64,000 bases of DNA from Planctomycetota bacterium (GTDB lineage: Bacteria; Planctomycetota; UBA1135; UBA2386), in assembly GCA_020638735.1 (NCBI GenBank), contig JACKHZ010000016.1, positions 1 to 64,000 of the forward strand. Direction: 5' to 3'. The position numbers were made by a program, and so were the translations under genes. Below are positions 9,853 to 18,156 of the stretch, in pieces (position 1 is the first letter of the stretch; each line of letters begins with the position of its first letter). The notes beneath the pieces are model-generated. The model did no database searches, was not told the DNA's origin, and saw only the letters and a list, made by a program, of their open reading frames with translations.

Positions 9853-10908
9853 ATGACCCGCCCTGTTCCTGACGCCCCGCTCCGCGGCCCCTTGGTGACC
9901 CGCCCCGGGCGTGCGCTCGTGACTGGCGGCGCCGGTTTCATCGGCTCGCACGTGGTCGAGGCGCTGCTCGCCCGCGGCTACGCGGTGCACGTCGTGGACG
10001 ACCTGTCGACCGGACGGCGCAGCAACCTCGACAGCGTCGCCGCGCACCCGTTGCTGCGGCTGACGGTCGCCTCCGTGGCCGACGCCGACGTCGCCCGCGC
10101 GGTGTGTGCCGACACCGACGTGGTCTTCCACCTGGCCGGAGTGGTCGGTGTGCAACGCTTGCGCGACGAACCGCTGTTCGTGATGCAGGCCAACCTGCAG
10201 TCGACCGAGGCGATGCTCGCCGCCGCCGCCGCCGCCCGCGTGCCGACGCTGGTGACCTCCAGCAGCGAGGTCTACGGCGACGCCAGGGTGCCGTTCTGCG
10301 AGGCAGATCCGCTGCGCCCGGGGTCGACCGAGGGGTTGCGCGGCGGCTACGCGTGCGCGAAGGCGATGGGCGAGTGGTTGGCGCTGGCCCACGCAGCGCA
10401 GAGCGGCGTGCCGACCATCGTCGCGCGGTTGTTCAACACCGTCGGGCCGCGGCAGAGCGGCGACCACGGCATGGTGCTGCCGCGCTTCGTCCGCCAGGCC
10501 GTGCGCGGCGAGGCCCTCACGGTCTACGGCGGGGGCCGGCAGACGCGTTGCTTCGCCCACGTTCGCGACGTCGCGCGGGCGCTCGTCGATCTCGCCGAGT
10601 CGCCCTGCGTGCCGGCGGCGGTGGTCAACGTCGGCAGTCGGCAGGAAACGGCGGTGGTGGAGCTGGCGCGCATGGTGCAACGCGCCGCTGCGAGCGGCTC
10701 GCCGCTGCAGCACGTGCCGTTCGATGCCGTGTTCCCGGCCGGCTTCGTCGATCCGCCGCGTCGCCTTCCGTCGCTCGAGCGGCTGCATCAGGCGATCGGC
10801 TGGGTGCCGTCGACGCCGGTTCAGGAGATCGTCGCCGAGCTGGTGAGCGCCGCGCGCGCACCGGGGCCGGTCGGCGCCGCTGCGCGAGCTGCCGCGTCGA
10901 GCTCGTAG
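9853..10908 (+). CDS. NAD-dependent sugar epimerase/dehydratase
   Basis: 351-residue extended short-chain dehydrogenase acting on nucleotide sugars. The N-terminal Rossmann motif GGAGFIG lies at residues 25-31. TSSSEVYGD carries the catalytic Ser region, and Tyr166 and Lys170 (YACAKAMGE) complete the Ser-Tyr-x3-Lys set. Segments ARLFNTVGPRQ and GGGRQTRCFAHVRD are typical of UDP-glucose 4-epimerase/UDP-glucuronate decarboxylase relatives. The exact substrate cannot be assigned. The last 88 bp overlap, tail to tail, the 3' end of the glycosyltransferase on the opposite strand, which fits a shared role in cell-surface glycan synthesis (inference). Confidence 0.9.
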   Translation: MTRPVPDAPLRGPLVTRPGRALVTGGAGFIGSHVVEALLARGYAVHVVDDLSTGRRSNLDSVAAHPLLRLTVASVADADVARAVCADTDVVFHLAGVVGVQRLRDEPLFVMQANLQSTEAMLAAAAAARVPTLVTSSSEVYGDARVPFCEADPLRPGSTEGLRGGYACAKAMGEWLALAHAAQSGVPTIVARLFNTVGPRQSGDHGMVLPRFVRQAVRGEALTVYGGGRQTRCFAHVRDVARALVDLAESPCVPAAVVNVGSRQETAVVELARMVQRAAASGSPLQHVPFDAVFPAGFVDPPRRLPSLERLHQAIGWVPSTPVQEIVAELVSAARAPGPVGAAARAAASSS

Positions 10909-12254
10909 TTGGCCCGCGCGACGGGGTCGTGCGGCAGCAGCACGACGGCGCGTTCGAACTCGGCCTGGGCGCGATCGGTCTCGCCGAGCGCGCGCAGGCA
11001 GATGCCGAGGTTGGTGTGGGCCAGCGCGTGGCCGTGCTCGGCCGCCGCGGTGAAGCACGGCAGCGCGTCGCGGTAGCGCTGGCGCGCCAGCAGGCAGAGC
11101 CCGACCCAGTTGTGCAGGTCGCCGCGCGTCGGCCGCCGCTCGAGCGCCTGGCGGAACTGCTCTTCGGCCTCGTCGAGGGCGCCGCGGCTGTAGGCCAACT
11201 GTGCGAGCTGCTCGGTGCAGGCCACCTGCTGGTCGTCGCTGATCCAGTGGCGGGCGGCGGTGTCGGCGAGCAGCGCCGCGCCGCGTTGGTCGCCACCGCG
11301 CAGCATGGTCGTGCCGAGCAGCAGCCGCGCTTCGACGTGTTCGGGGCAGCGGTGCAAGAACGCCGCGAGCAGACGATGCGTCTGTGCGGCGTCGTTGCGC
11401 GCGGCGGCGGCGCGCGCCAGATGCAGCCACGCGTCGGGCCACTGCGGCGCCAGCGCCTGCGCCGCGCGGGCTTCGTCGGCGGCGACCGCGGCGTCGTGGT
11501 GCATCGCCGCCAGCACGGCGCGGCCGGCCGGATGCCGGCGCCACTTCGCCGCGAACTGCTGCAGCCGTCGCTCGATCTCCGTCTTGATGTCGAGGCCGAG
11601 CGCGCGGAACGTCGCGTGGCCTTCGTGGTGCAGGAACGCGCGCCGGGCGATCACCAGTCGATGGCCGGCGAGGCGCAGCCGCAAGCTGAGGTCGTCGTCT
11701 TCGTAGTTCCCGTGGCCGTAGCGCTCGTCGAAGCCGCCGATCCGCTCGATGGTCTCGCGGCGCATCAGCAAGCACAGACCGGACAGCGTGTCGACGTCCT
11801 GCAGCAGCGGGGCGCACTCCGACAGCGTCGCGGCGAGGCGGCGACGGTTCTCGTCGTCGCGCGCCTGGTCGCCGATGCGCAGCAGCGCCTCGCCCTTGAC
11901 GTGGTTGCTGACCGGTCCGGCGGCGCCGATCGCGGCGTCGCTGGTCAGCGCGCTGTGCAGCGCGACGAGCAGATTGGGGGCCGCGCGCGTGTCGTTGTTC
12001 AGCACGAGCACGAACTCGCCGCGCGCTTCGCGCAGTCCGGCGTTGACGCCGCCGGCGAAGCCCAGGTTGTGCGGCTGTCGGAGCACGCGCACCAGCGGTG
12101 ACGCGTCGGCCAGCGCTGCGGTCTCGTCGTCGCCGGCGTTGTCGACGAGCAGGATCTCGAGGATCGGCGCCCCGTCCTGGGCGAGCAGGCTCTGCACGCA
12201 CTCGCGCGTCAGCTCGGCTCCACGATGGCAGGGGATGACGACCGTGCACTGCAT
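10821..12254 (-). CDS. GT2 glycosyltransferase with C-terminal TPR region
   Basis: 477-residue protein. The N-terminal 260 residues are a GT-A fold family 2 glycosyltransferase: TVVIPCHRGAEL, LLVDNAGDDE, NLGFAGGVNAG and LVLNNDT (the metal-binding region), and an acceptor-side GGFDERYGHGNYEDDDL. Rhamnosyltransferase-like enzymes share this pattern. From about residue 265 on, the chain changes to tetratricopeptide repeats (for example GALDEAEEQFRQALERRPTR and LGETDRAQAEFERAVVLLP). ATG 12254 is the start because the GT2 beta-strand begins at residue 4. The tail overlaps the convergent epimerase gene by 88 bp. Fusion of a glycosyltransferase to TPRs suggests a protein acceptor or complex assembly. 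Confidence 0.9.
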   Translation of the reverse strand: MQCTVVIPCHRGAELTRECVQSLLAQDGAPILEILLVDNAGDDETAALADASPLVRVLRQPHNLGFAGGVNAGLREARGEFVLVLNNDTRAAPNLLVALHSALTSDAAIGAAGPVSNHVKGEALLRIGDQARDDENRRRLAATLSECAPLLQDVDTLSGLCLLMRRETIERIGGFDERYGHGNYEDDDLSLRLRLAGHRLVIARRAFLHHEGHATFRALGLDIKTEIERRLQQFAAKWRRHPAGRAVLAAMHHDAAVAADEARAAQALAPQWPDAWLHLARAAAARNDAAQTHRLLAAFLHRCPEHVEARLLLGTTMLRGGDQRGAALLADTAARHWISDDQQVACTEQLAQLAYSRGALDEAEEQFRQALERRPTRGDLHNWVGLCLLARQRYRDALPCFTAAAEHGHALAHTNLGICLRALGETDRAQAEFERAVVLLPHDPVARANYELDAAARAAAPTGPGARAALTSSATIS

Positions 12255-12352
12255 GTGGGCGCTGTCATCGGCAATTCGACGCCTCCGGGTTGCGTCGATA
12301 CGGGCCGGGGCGCGGGTGTGTGGCGGCGGTGTGGTCCGCAGGGGCCGTCCCG

Positions 12353-12389
12353 AAAAAACCTGCCCGGCACCCTGTCGGGTGCCGGGCAG
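12353..12389 (-). terminator. Strong intrinsic terminator on minus strand
   Basis: Perfect 13-bp hairpin (arms 12360-12372 and 12377-12389, loop TGTC) followed on the minus strand by six T (complement of A12353-12358). It does not follow any recognised gene. It would end a transcript coming from the 12,395-12,770 stretch, upstream of the glycosyltransferase start. Confidence 0.85.
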
Positions 12390-12394
12390 TGGAA

Positions 12395-12770
12395 TGGGGT
12401 TCACACCCCTCATCCTGAGCCGACTGCGTCAGCGCATCACATCGCCGAACGCGCGCTGTCCGGAGGCTCGCCACCCCCGAACAGCGCATTCAGTCGACCC
12501 TCGTCCGGCGGGTTGGTCTCGCCAACCAGGTCCCGCCGGCGTGGTGTCATGTCCACACAGCTCTCTGCTACTGGCCTTGCCTGGATCTGGCAGACGTGGA
12601 CCTTGGGCTTCCACGTCGCCTGGATCTGTCGGCAGTGCCACCTCATGATGAGCCCCATGGCAACATGCGTGCCCAGAACGGGTCGCCTCTGTAAGTCGCT
12701 GAATCTCCAGGCGATCGAGCATAAGCGCATCTGATCGCCGGGCCCGCATCCCGAATCGTGGACCAGTTGT
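12395..12770 (-). other. Unassigned lower-GC structured stretch: candidate ncRNA or foreign small CDS
   Basis: This stretch between two divergent genes is visibly less GC-rich than its surroundings and ends in the minus-strand terminator at 12353-12389. It contains a compound hairpin (12505-12540), an 8-bp inverted repeat (12593-12600/12610-12617) flanked by an 11-bp direct repeat (12579-12589 and 12618-12628), and further short palindromes. A minus-strand frame starting ATG at 12733 and ending at 12437 (98 codons) is open. It uses codons rare here (TTA, AGA, GTA, CCA, ACA), has no visible ribosome binding site and matches no family I know. I checked by eye for tmRNA, RNase P and SRP signatures and found none. 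A non-coding RNA is my favoured reading. Confidence 0.4.
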
Positions 12771-12817
12771 CCTGCGAATGGGATCCGGCGGCACGCCTCG
12801 CCGGCGCCAGCCCGGGC

Positions 12818-12845
12818 TTGTGGTCGCGTGGCAGGTCCGTATCCT
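12818..12845 (+). promoter_or_regulatory. Promoter of RluA-type gene
   Basis: TTGTGG (12818-12823), 16-bp spacer, TATCCT (12840-12845). It lies 9 nt upstream of the TTG codon taken as the start, implying an essentially leaderless mRNA. Confidence 0.5.
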
Positions 12846-12854
12846 GCTCGCCCT

Positions 12855-13847
12855 TTGTCCCAGGCCCAGCAGCAAGTCATCGTCGTCGAACCCGGCCTCG
12901 GCGGGGTCAGGCTCTACGACCTGCTGGCCGCGCATCACCCCGACGCGCACCACGCCGACCTTCGGCAATTGGTCGCCGCCGGCGACGTGTCGGTCAACGG
13001 CGAGGCCTGCCTTGCCAATCGCCGTCTGCGGAACGGTGACGTGGTCCTGGTCGGCGGGCGGTTGCCGCAGCGTCGCGCAGCGCCGAAGGCGGCGTCTGCG
13101 GCCGCGCCGTTGGCGGTGCTGTTCGAGTCGGCTTCGGCCGTGGTCGTGGCCAAGCCCGCCGGTCTGGCCACCGTGCCCGAACGCGTCGGGCGCACGGACA
13201 GCGTGCACGCCCGTCTCGCAGGCCTGCGCCCGGGCGCCGACCTGCGCATCGTGCACCGCCTCGATCGCGACACCTCGGGGGCGCTGCTGCTGGCCAAGGG
13301 CATCGAGGCGGCGCGCTGGTTCGACGCCGCGTTCCGCGGCCACGACGTGCACAAGACCTACCTCGCCCTCGTCGACGGGGTACCTGCGGCGGACGCCTTC
13401 GCGATCGATCTCTGGCTCGGCCCCGATCGCAGCCGCCCTGGCAAGGTCGTCGCCGCCGACCGCGAGCGGCGCGGTTTCCGCGCCGCGCACACCGACGTCT
13501 CGGTGCGGCAGCGCTTCGCCCGCCACGCGCTGCTCGAGCTGCACCCGCGCACCGGCCGCGGTCACCAGCTGAGGGTGCACCTGCAGGCGTCCGGGCACGC
13601 GATCGTCGGGGATCGTGACTACGGCGGCGGTGCGCTGTTGCTGTCGCAGCTCAAGCCGGATTACAAGAGACGGCCGGGCGTCGACGAGGTCCCGCTGCTG
13701 CAGCGCATGTTCCTGCACGCGGCGCGGATCGCGTTCCGCGACCTCGACGGCAACGACGTCGTGGTCGAGGCGCCCCTGCCCGAGGACCTCGCGGTCGCCC
13801 TGCGACACATCGAGAAGCACGACGACAAGCGCCAGAACGGACGGTGA
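12855..13847 (+). CDS. RluA-family rRNA/tRNA pseudouridine synthase
   Basis: About 330-residue cytoplasmic enzyme isomerising uridine to pseudouridine in RNA. It has an N-terminal S4-like RNA-binding segment (LRQLVAAGDVSVNG). The catalytic motif HRLDRDTSG has the nucleophile Asp137, and HPRTGRGHQLRVHL and HAIVGDRDYGG follow as usual for RluA/C/D. The TTG start at 12855 is preferred because a promoter -10 box ends 9 nt upstream; an in-frame GTG at 12828 overlaps that promoter. Which RNA position it modifies cannot be told. TruD starts 4 nt after its stop, so the two RNA-modification genes form an operon. Confidence 0.93.
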   Translation: MSQAQQQVIVVEPGLGGVRLYDLLAAHHPDAHHADLRQLVAAGDVSVNGEACLANRRLRNGDVVLVGGRLPQRRAAPKAASAAAPLAVLFESASAVVVAKPAGLATVPERVGRTDSVHARLAGLRPGADLRIVHRLDRDTSGALLLAKGIEAARWFDAAFRGHDVHKTYLALVDGVPAADAFAIDLWLGPDRSRPGKVVAADRERRGFRAAHTDVSVRQRFARHALLELHPRTGRGHQLRVHLQASGHAIVGDRDYGGGALLLSQLKPDYKRRPGVDEVPLLQRMFLHAARIAFRDLDGNDVVVEAPLPEDLAVALRHIEKHDDKRQNGR

Positions 13848-13851
13848 ACCA

Positions 13852-15231
13852 GTGCGACTGAAGACGACTCCCGAGGACTTCCGCGTGCGCGAACTGCTCG
13901 AATGGGACGAGGTCCCGAGCGGCGCGTTCGTCGTGCACCGGCTGCACAAGGAGAAGCTCTCCACGCCGGAGGCGCTGTCGATCCTGGTGCGCGACGCGCA
14001 GGTCGATCGGGCGACGATCGCCTACGCGGGGCTCAAGGACCGACAGGCGGTCACCGACCAGTTCCTGACCATCGAGCGGCGCACCGTGGACCTGCGCCTG
14101 CCCAACCTGACCGTCAGCCCGGTCGGCACCACCGACAAGCCGATCACCAGCAAGCAGAGCGACGGCAACGCCTTCACCATCGTCGTGCGCGACCTGCGCC
14201 CGACCGAGGGCGCGCAGCTGCGCCGCAGCCTGCCGTCGCTGGTCAAGACCGGGTTCCCCAACTACTTCGACGACCAACGCTTCGGCAGCCTGCGCCACGG
14301 CCAGGGGTTCCCGATGAAGAGCGTGCTGCAGGGCGACTACGAGCGCGCGCTGCAGCAGCTGGTCGCCGAACCTTCGCCGGTGGCGATCAGCGGTGACGTC
14401 AAGCTCAAGCGCGCGCTGCAGCTGCGTTGGGGCGACTGGATCGCCTGCGAACGCATCGCCCGCGGCCCGGCCTACGAGCCGCTGTTCCGCCACCTGGTGC
14501 ACAAGCCGCGCGACTTCCGCGGCGCGCTGGAGTTCGTGCCGCTGCGGCTGCGCGTCATCCACGCCTTCGCCTTCCAGTCCTACCTTTGGAACCGCGCGCT
14601 CAGCAACCTGCTGCGCGGCGGCGTGCACGGCGCGCAGCGGCTGCGACTGTCGACGCTCGCCGGCGACCTGCTGGCGTGGAAGTACCTGTCGCCCGACCGC
14701 GAGCAGAAGCTGTCGGCGATGCGCACGCCGCTGTTCGGCGTCGACGGCGACGGCGGCAGCGAGCCGTTCCGCAAGGTGATGATCGAGGAGCTGCGCCGCG
14801 CCGGTCTGCGCCGCCAGGACTTCGTCGACAACGAAGTGCCGGGCATGATCTGGAAGCAGGAGCAGCGTGACGCGTTCGTCAAGCCGCGCGACGTCGCCGA
14901 CGTGCGCATCGAGCCCGACGAGATGAACCAGGGCAACGTCAAGGCGACGCTGTCCTTCTCGCTGCCGCGCGGCGCCTACGCGACGATGCTGATCAAGCGG
15001 CTGTTCGCGCCGAGCTGGTACTCGCGTTCGCCGGACCGCTTCGACGAACGCGGCCCGCGCCGCGGCGGTAGGGACGATCGTGACGACCGCGACGATGGCT
15101 ACCAGCGTGACGACCGCGACGATCGTCAGCCGCGCGATGGCGGCGGTCGCGGCGCCGGCCGCCACGGCTCGCTGCGCCCGCGCTCGGTGGTGCGCTACGA
15201 CAACGACGAAGACGATCAGTACCTCGACTGA
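13852..15231 (+). CDS. truD: tRNA pseudouridine synthase D with Arg/Asp-rich tail
   Basis: 459-residue enzyme making pseudouridine-13 in tRNA-Glu and relatives. GTG 13852 gives the family N-terminus (KTTPEDFRVRELL). The catalytic Asp63 lies in AGLKDRQA; NYFDDQRFGSLRHGQ and AFQSYLWNRAL are further TruD signatures. After the catalytic body (about residue 395) comes a 60-residue hydrophilic tail of RDD/DRDDR repeats and Gly/Arg clusters, not a normal part of TruD. It may help RNA binding, or be disordered. Four bases separate it from the upstream RluA-type gene. Confidence 0.94.
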   Translation: MRLKTTPEDFRVRELLEWDEVPSGAFVVHRLHKEKLSTPEALSILVRDAQVDRATIAYAGLKDRQAVTDQFLTIERRTVDLRLPNLTVSPVGTTDKPITSKQSDGNAFTIVVRDLRPTEGAQLRRSLPSLVKTGFPNYFDDQRFGSLRHGQGFPMKSVLQGDYERALQQLVAEPSPVAISGDVKLKRALQLRWGDWIACERIARGPAYEPLFRHLVHKPRDFRGALEFVPLRLRVIHAFAFQSYLWNRALSNLLRGGVHGAQRLRLSTLAGDLLAWKYLSPDREQKLSAMRTPLFGVDGDGGSEPFRKVMIEELRRAGLRRQDFVDNEVPGMIWKQEQRDAFVKPRDVADVRIEPDEMNQGNVKATLSFSLPRGAYATMLIKRLFAPSWYSRSPDRFDERGPRRGGRDDRDDRDDGYQRDDRDDRQPRDGGGRGAGRHGSLRPRSVVRYDNDEDDQYLD

Positions 15232-15263
15232 TCCCGCCCCGAACATCTGCGACGACGACGGAC

Positions 15264-16133
<870 letters not shown>

Positions 16134-16208
16134 TCGCTCCGTGAAGATCGGCGCGGGGGCGGCGAGGCGCCGATTCCCGCGCTAGGCTGCTCCAGCAGAA
16201 GAGGCCCC

Positions 16209-17567
16209 ATGGAGCAGAGACGAGAGCCGGACGTTCCCCCCGAGCTGGTCCCGTGCGTCGAGTGCGGCGCCGGCAACGCCGCCAGCGCGGCGTTCTGCGT
16301 CGGCTGCGGCGTGTCGATGCGCACGAAGCGCTCCCGCGGTCCGCGGGCCGCTTCCGGCCGGCGACGCGCCACGCCCGAGCAGGTCGAGGCGTCGCGCGCC
16401 CGGCACGAGTTCGCCCGCATCAAGGGCTCGGTGCTGGCCCTGCGCGCGGTCTACTGGGCCGGCACGGTGCTCGCCGTCGTCTATCTGCTCATCGGCCTCG
16501 CCCTCGGCGCGGCGCTCGGCGGCGTCTGGGCCATCCTGCTGCCAGCGCTCGGCTGTCTGCAGCTCGGGCTGATGGTGGCCGGCGCGCTGCTGGTCGTGCG
16601 CGCGCCGCTGGCGTGGGCGATCGTCGGCGCCAGCTACTGCACCCTCGACGCGCTGCTGGTCTGGTGGCTCAACGACTTCGCCTTCCCGCCGGGCCTCGCC
16701 GTCCGGTTGCTGATGGTCGTCGCGTTCTGGTGCGTGGTCGGCCAGGCCGCCCGCGTGCAGCGATTGATGGCGGAACACCCCGAACTGCAGCTGGTGCGCC
16801 GCCGCATCGCGCCAGACCGACGGGCGATCGGCGGGGTCGCCGACGAGGCCAGGCAGCGCCGGGCCGACGAGCGGCGTCGCGCCACCGCGGCCCAGAACCG
16901 GCTGTTCGCGATCCTCGCGGCGGTGGCGGTGATCGGCATCGGCGCGGCGATCTACCTCAGCCTGCCGCCGGCCGCGGACGACACCGTCGCGCGGTTCGCC
17001 GAGCGTTGGGCGGCGGGGGACACCGCGGCCATCGGCAACATGTTCAAGGACGCGCAGCTGCGCCGCGACGGCGCGGAGCTGCGCGACGACCTGACGCAGC
17101 GCGGCTGGCTGCCGGCGCCACCGGCGCTGACGCTCGGAGAGCTGCAAGAAGACGGCGACGTGGCGATCGCCAGCTTCACGGGGCCCGGCGGCGGCGTGCG
17201 CGCGAAGTTCCGCCGCGACGCCGCCGGCTGGCACCTCGACGGCGTGACGCTGCCGCGCGTCGAGGTCACGGCGCTGCGGCCCGGCATCGACGCGTTTCGC
17301 GCCGCGTGGCAGGCGAAGGGCACCGAGGCGTTGGTGGCGATGTTCCGTCCCGACAGCCAGGCGCGGGCCGGCGCCTCGCTGGCGCGCATCCTCGACAAGC
17401 GCGGCTGGACCGACGGGCGCCCCGCGCTCGGCGACGCCTCGCCAACCGGGACGGACCACCCGAAGGTGACGGTGCGCTTCGAGCTCGACGGCGACGAGCT
17501 GCAGGTGCGCTTCGAGTTCTGGCACCCGGAGTGGAAGGTCACCGGCGTGCGAATGCCGCGCGAGTGA
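16209..17567 (+). CDS. Zinc-ribbon membrane protein of unknown function
   Basis: 452-residue protein with a cytoplasmic N-terminal zinc ribbon (C-x2-C-x11-C-x2-C in CVECGAGNAASAAFCVGCG). A charged linker, three to four hydrophobic helices between about residues 80 and 180 and one more near 235-255 follow. Then come two similar soluble halves (about 260-350 and 355-450), each containing an Arg/Lys-Arg-Gly-Trp motif (TQRGWLPAPPAL, DKRGWTDGRPAL), so an internal duplication resembling NTF2/DUF4440-like or DUF4878-like folds is possible. A TAGGCT box at 16183-16188 and a purine-rich site (AGAAGAGG) precede ATG 16209. Function unknown. Confidence 0.75.
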   Translation: MEQRREPDVPPELVPCVECGAGNAASAAFCVGCGVSMRTKRSRGPRAASGRRRATPEQVEASRARHEFARIKGSVLALRAVYWAGTVLAVVYLLIGLALGAALGGVWAILLPALGCLQLGLMVAGALLVVRAPLAWAIVGASYCTLDALLVWWLNDFAFPPGLAVRLLMVVAFWCVVGQAARVQRLMAEHPELQLVRRRIAPDRRAIGGVADEARQRRADERRRATAAQNRLFAILAAVAVIGIGAAIYLSLPPAADDTVARFAERWAAGDTAAIGNMFKDAQLRRDGAELRDDLTQRGWLPAPPALTLGELQEDGDVAIASFTGPGGGVRAKFRRDAAGWHLDGVTLPRVEVTALRPGIDAFRAAWQAKGTEALVAMFRPDSQARAGASLARILDKRGWTDGRPALGDASPTGTDHPKVTVRFELDGDELQVRFEFWHPEWKVTGVRMPRE

Positions 17568-17583
17568 GCGCGGTGGCGGCCGC

Positions 17584-18102
17584 TCAGCTGCCGGAGATCC
17601 AGCTCATCCAGAAGCCGTTCATCGCGACCTCGTCGGGCAGCTTCTGACCGGCGAGCTTCAGCGTCAGCGCGATCGCGCCGCGGTGGTGGGCCTCGTGCGA
17701 CACCAGGTAGGTGAACCAGCGCGTCGGGCTCTTGCCGTGCATGTGCACCTTGGCCTCACCGCGCAGCGCGCGCTCGAGGAACTGCTCGACCTCCTTGCCC
17801 GACTTGGTGAACGCCGACTTCAGCTTGGCCTTGGTCGGCTTGTCCGGCAGCTCCAGCTCGTCGGCGGCGGGGCGGCGACCGTGTTCGAAGAAGAACAGCC
17901 AGCCGAGCCGCACCTGATGGCAGTGCAGCAGCTGGTTGGCGACGTCGCGGCCGCGCGTGCCGGGCGCCTGGGCGGTGACCTGCTTGCGCTCGAGCGACTG
18001 GATCAGCTGCAGCTGGATCGCGTTGTGGGTGCGCCACGCCGACAGCACGTCGGCGGCGGCTTGGGGCAGGGCGGGCTTCGGCGGCGCGGCGGGGGTCTTC
18101 AC
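17584..18102 (-). CDS. DinB-like metal-binding four-helix protein
   Basis: 172-residue protein of the DinB/YfiT-like superfamily, four-helix bundles with a His-based metal site, often thiol-dependent transferases or of unknown role. Metal ligands fit His-rich helices: HCHQVRLGW and the C-terminal VSHEAHHRGAIALTLK. GTG 18102 is chosen because a TACGCT box ends 7 nt upstream and because no ATG lies near the domain start. It shares a 54-bp divergent intergenic region with the caspase-like gene. No activity can be assigned. Confidence 0.8.
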   Translation of the reverse strand: MKTPAAPPKPALPQAAADVLSAWRTHNAIQLQLIQSLERKQVTAQAPGTRGRDVANQLLHCHQVRLGWLFFFEHGRRPAADELELPDKPTKAKLKSAFTKSGKEVEQFLERALRGEAKVHMHGKSPTRWFTYLVSHEAHHRGAIALTLKLAGQKLPDEVAMNGFWMSWISGS

Positions 18103-18109
18103 TGCTGCG

Positions 18110-18115
18110 AGCGTA
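18110..18115 (-). promoter_or_regulatory. -10-like box of DinB-like gene
   Basis: Minus-strand TACGCT, 7 nt before GTG 18102. No clear -35. Part of the recurrent TAnnnT pattern described in the findings. Confidence 0.4.
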
Positions 18116-18142
18116 GCGGCGGGGCGCGCGCGACCCGAGCGA

Positions 18143-18148
18143 TATGCT
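18143..18148 (+). promoter_or_regulatory. -10-like box of caspase-like gene
   Basis: TATGCT, 8 nt before ATG 18157. No clear -35. Part of the recurrent TAnnnT pattern. Confidence 0.4.
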
Positions 18149-18156
18149 CGGCGGCG

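Noticed and set aside
12437..12733. 98-codon minus-strand frame inside the low-GC island as a real protein gene
   Set aside because: No ribosome site, rare codons, no family resemblance, and strong RNA-type hairpins in the same sequence. Kept only as part of the unassigned region.
12353..12770. Known structural RNAs (tmRNA, RNase P, SRP RNA) for this island
   Set aside because: By eye I found no tRNA-like end with tag reading frame, no RNase P core (GAGGAAAGUCC and ACAGxxA type), and no SRP GNAR/GGAA core. 6S RNA could not be excluded because it is defined by structure.
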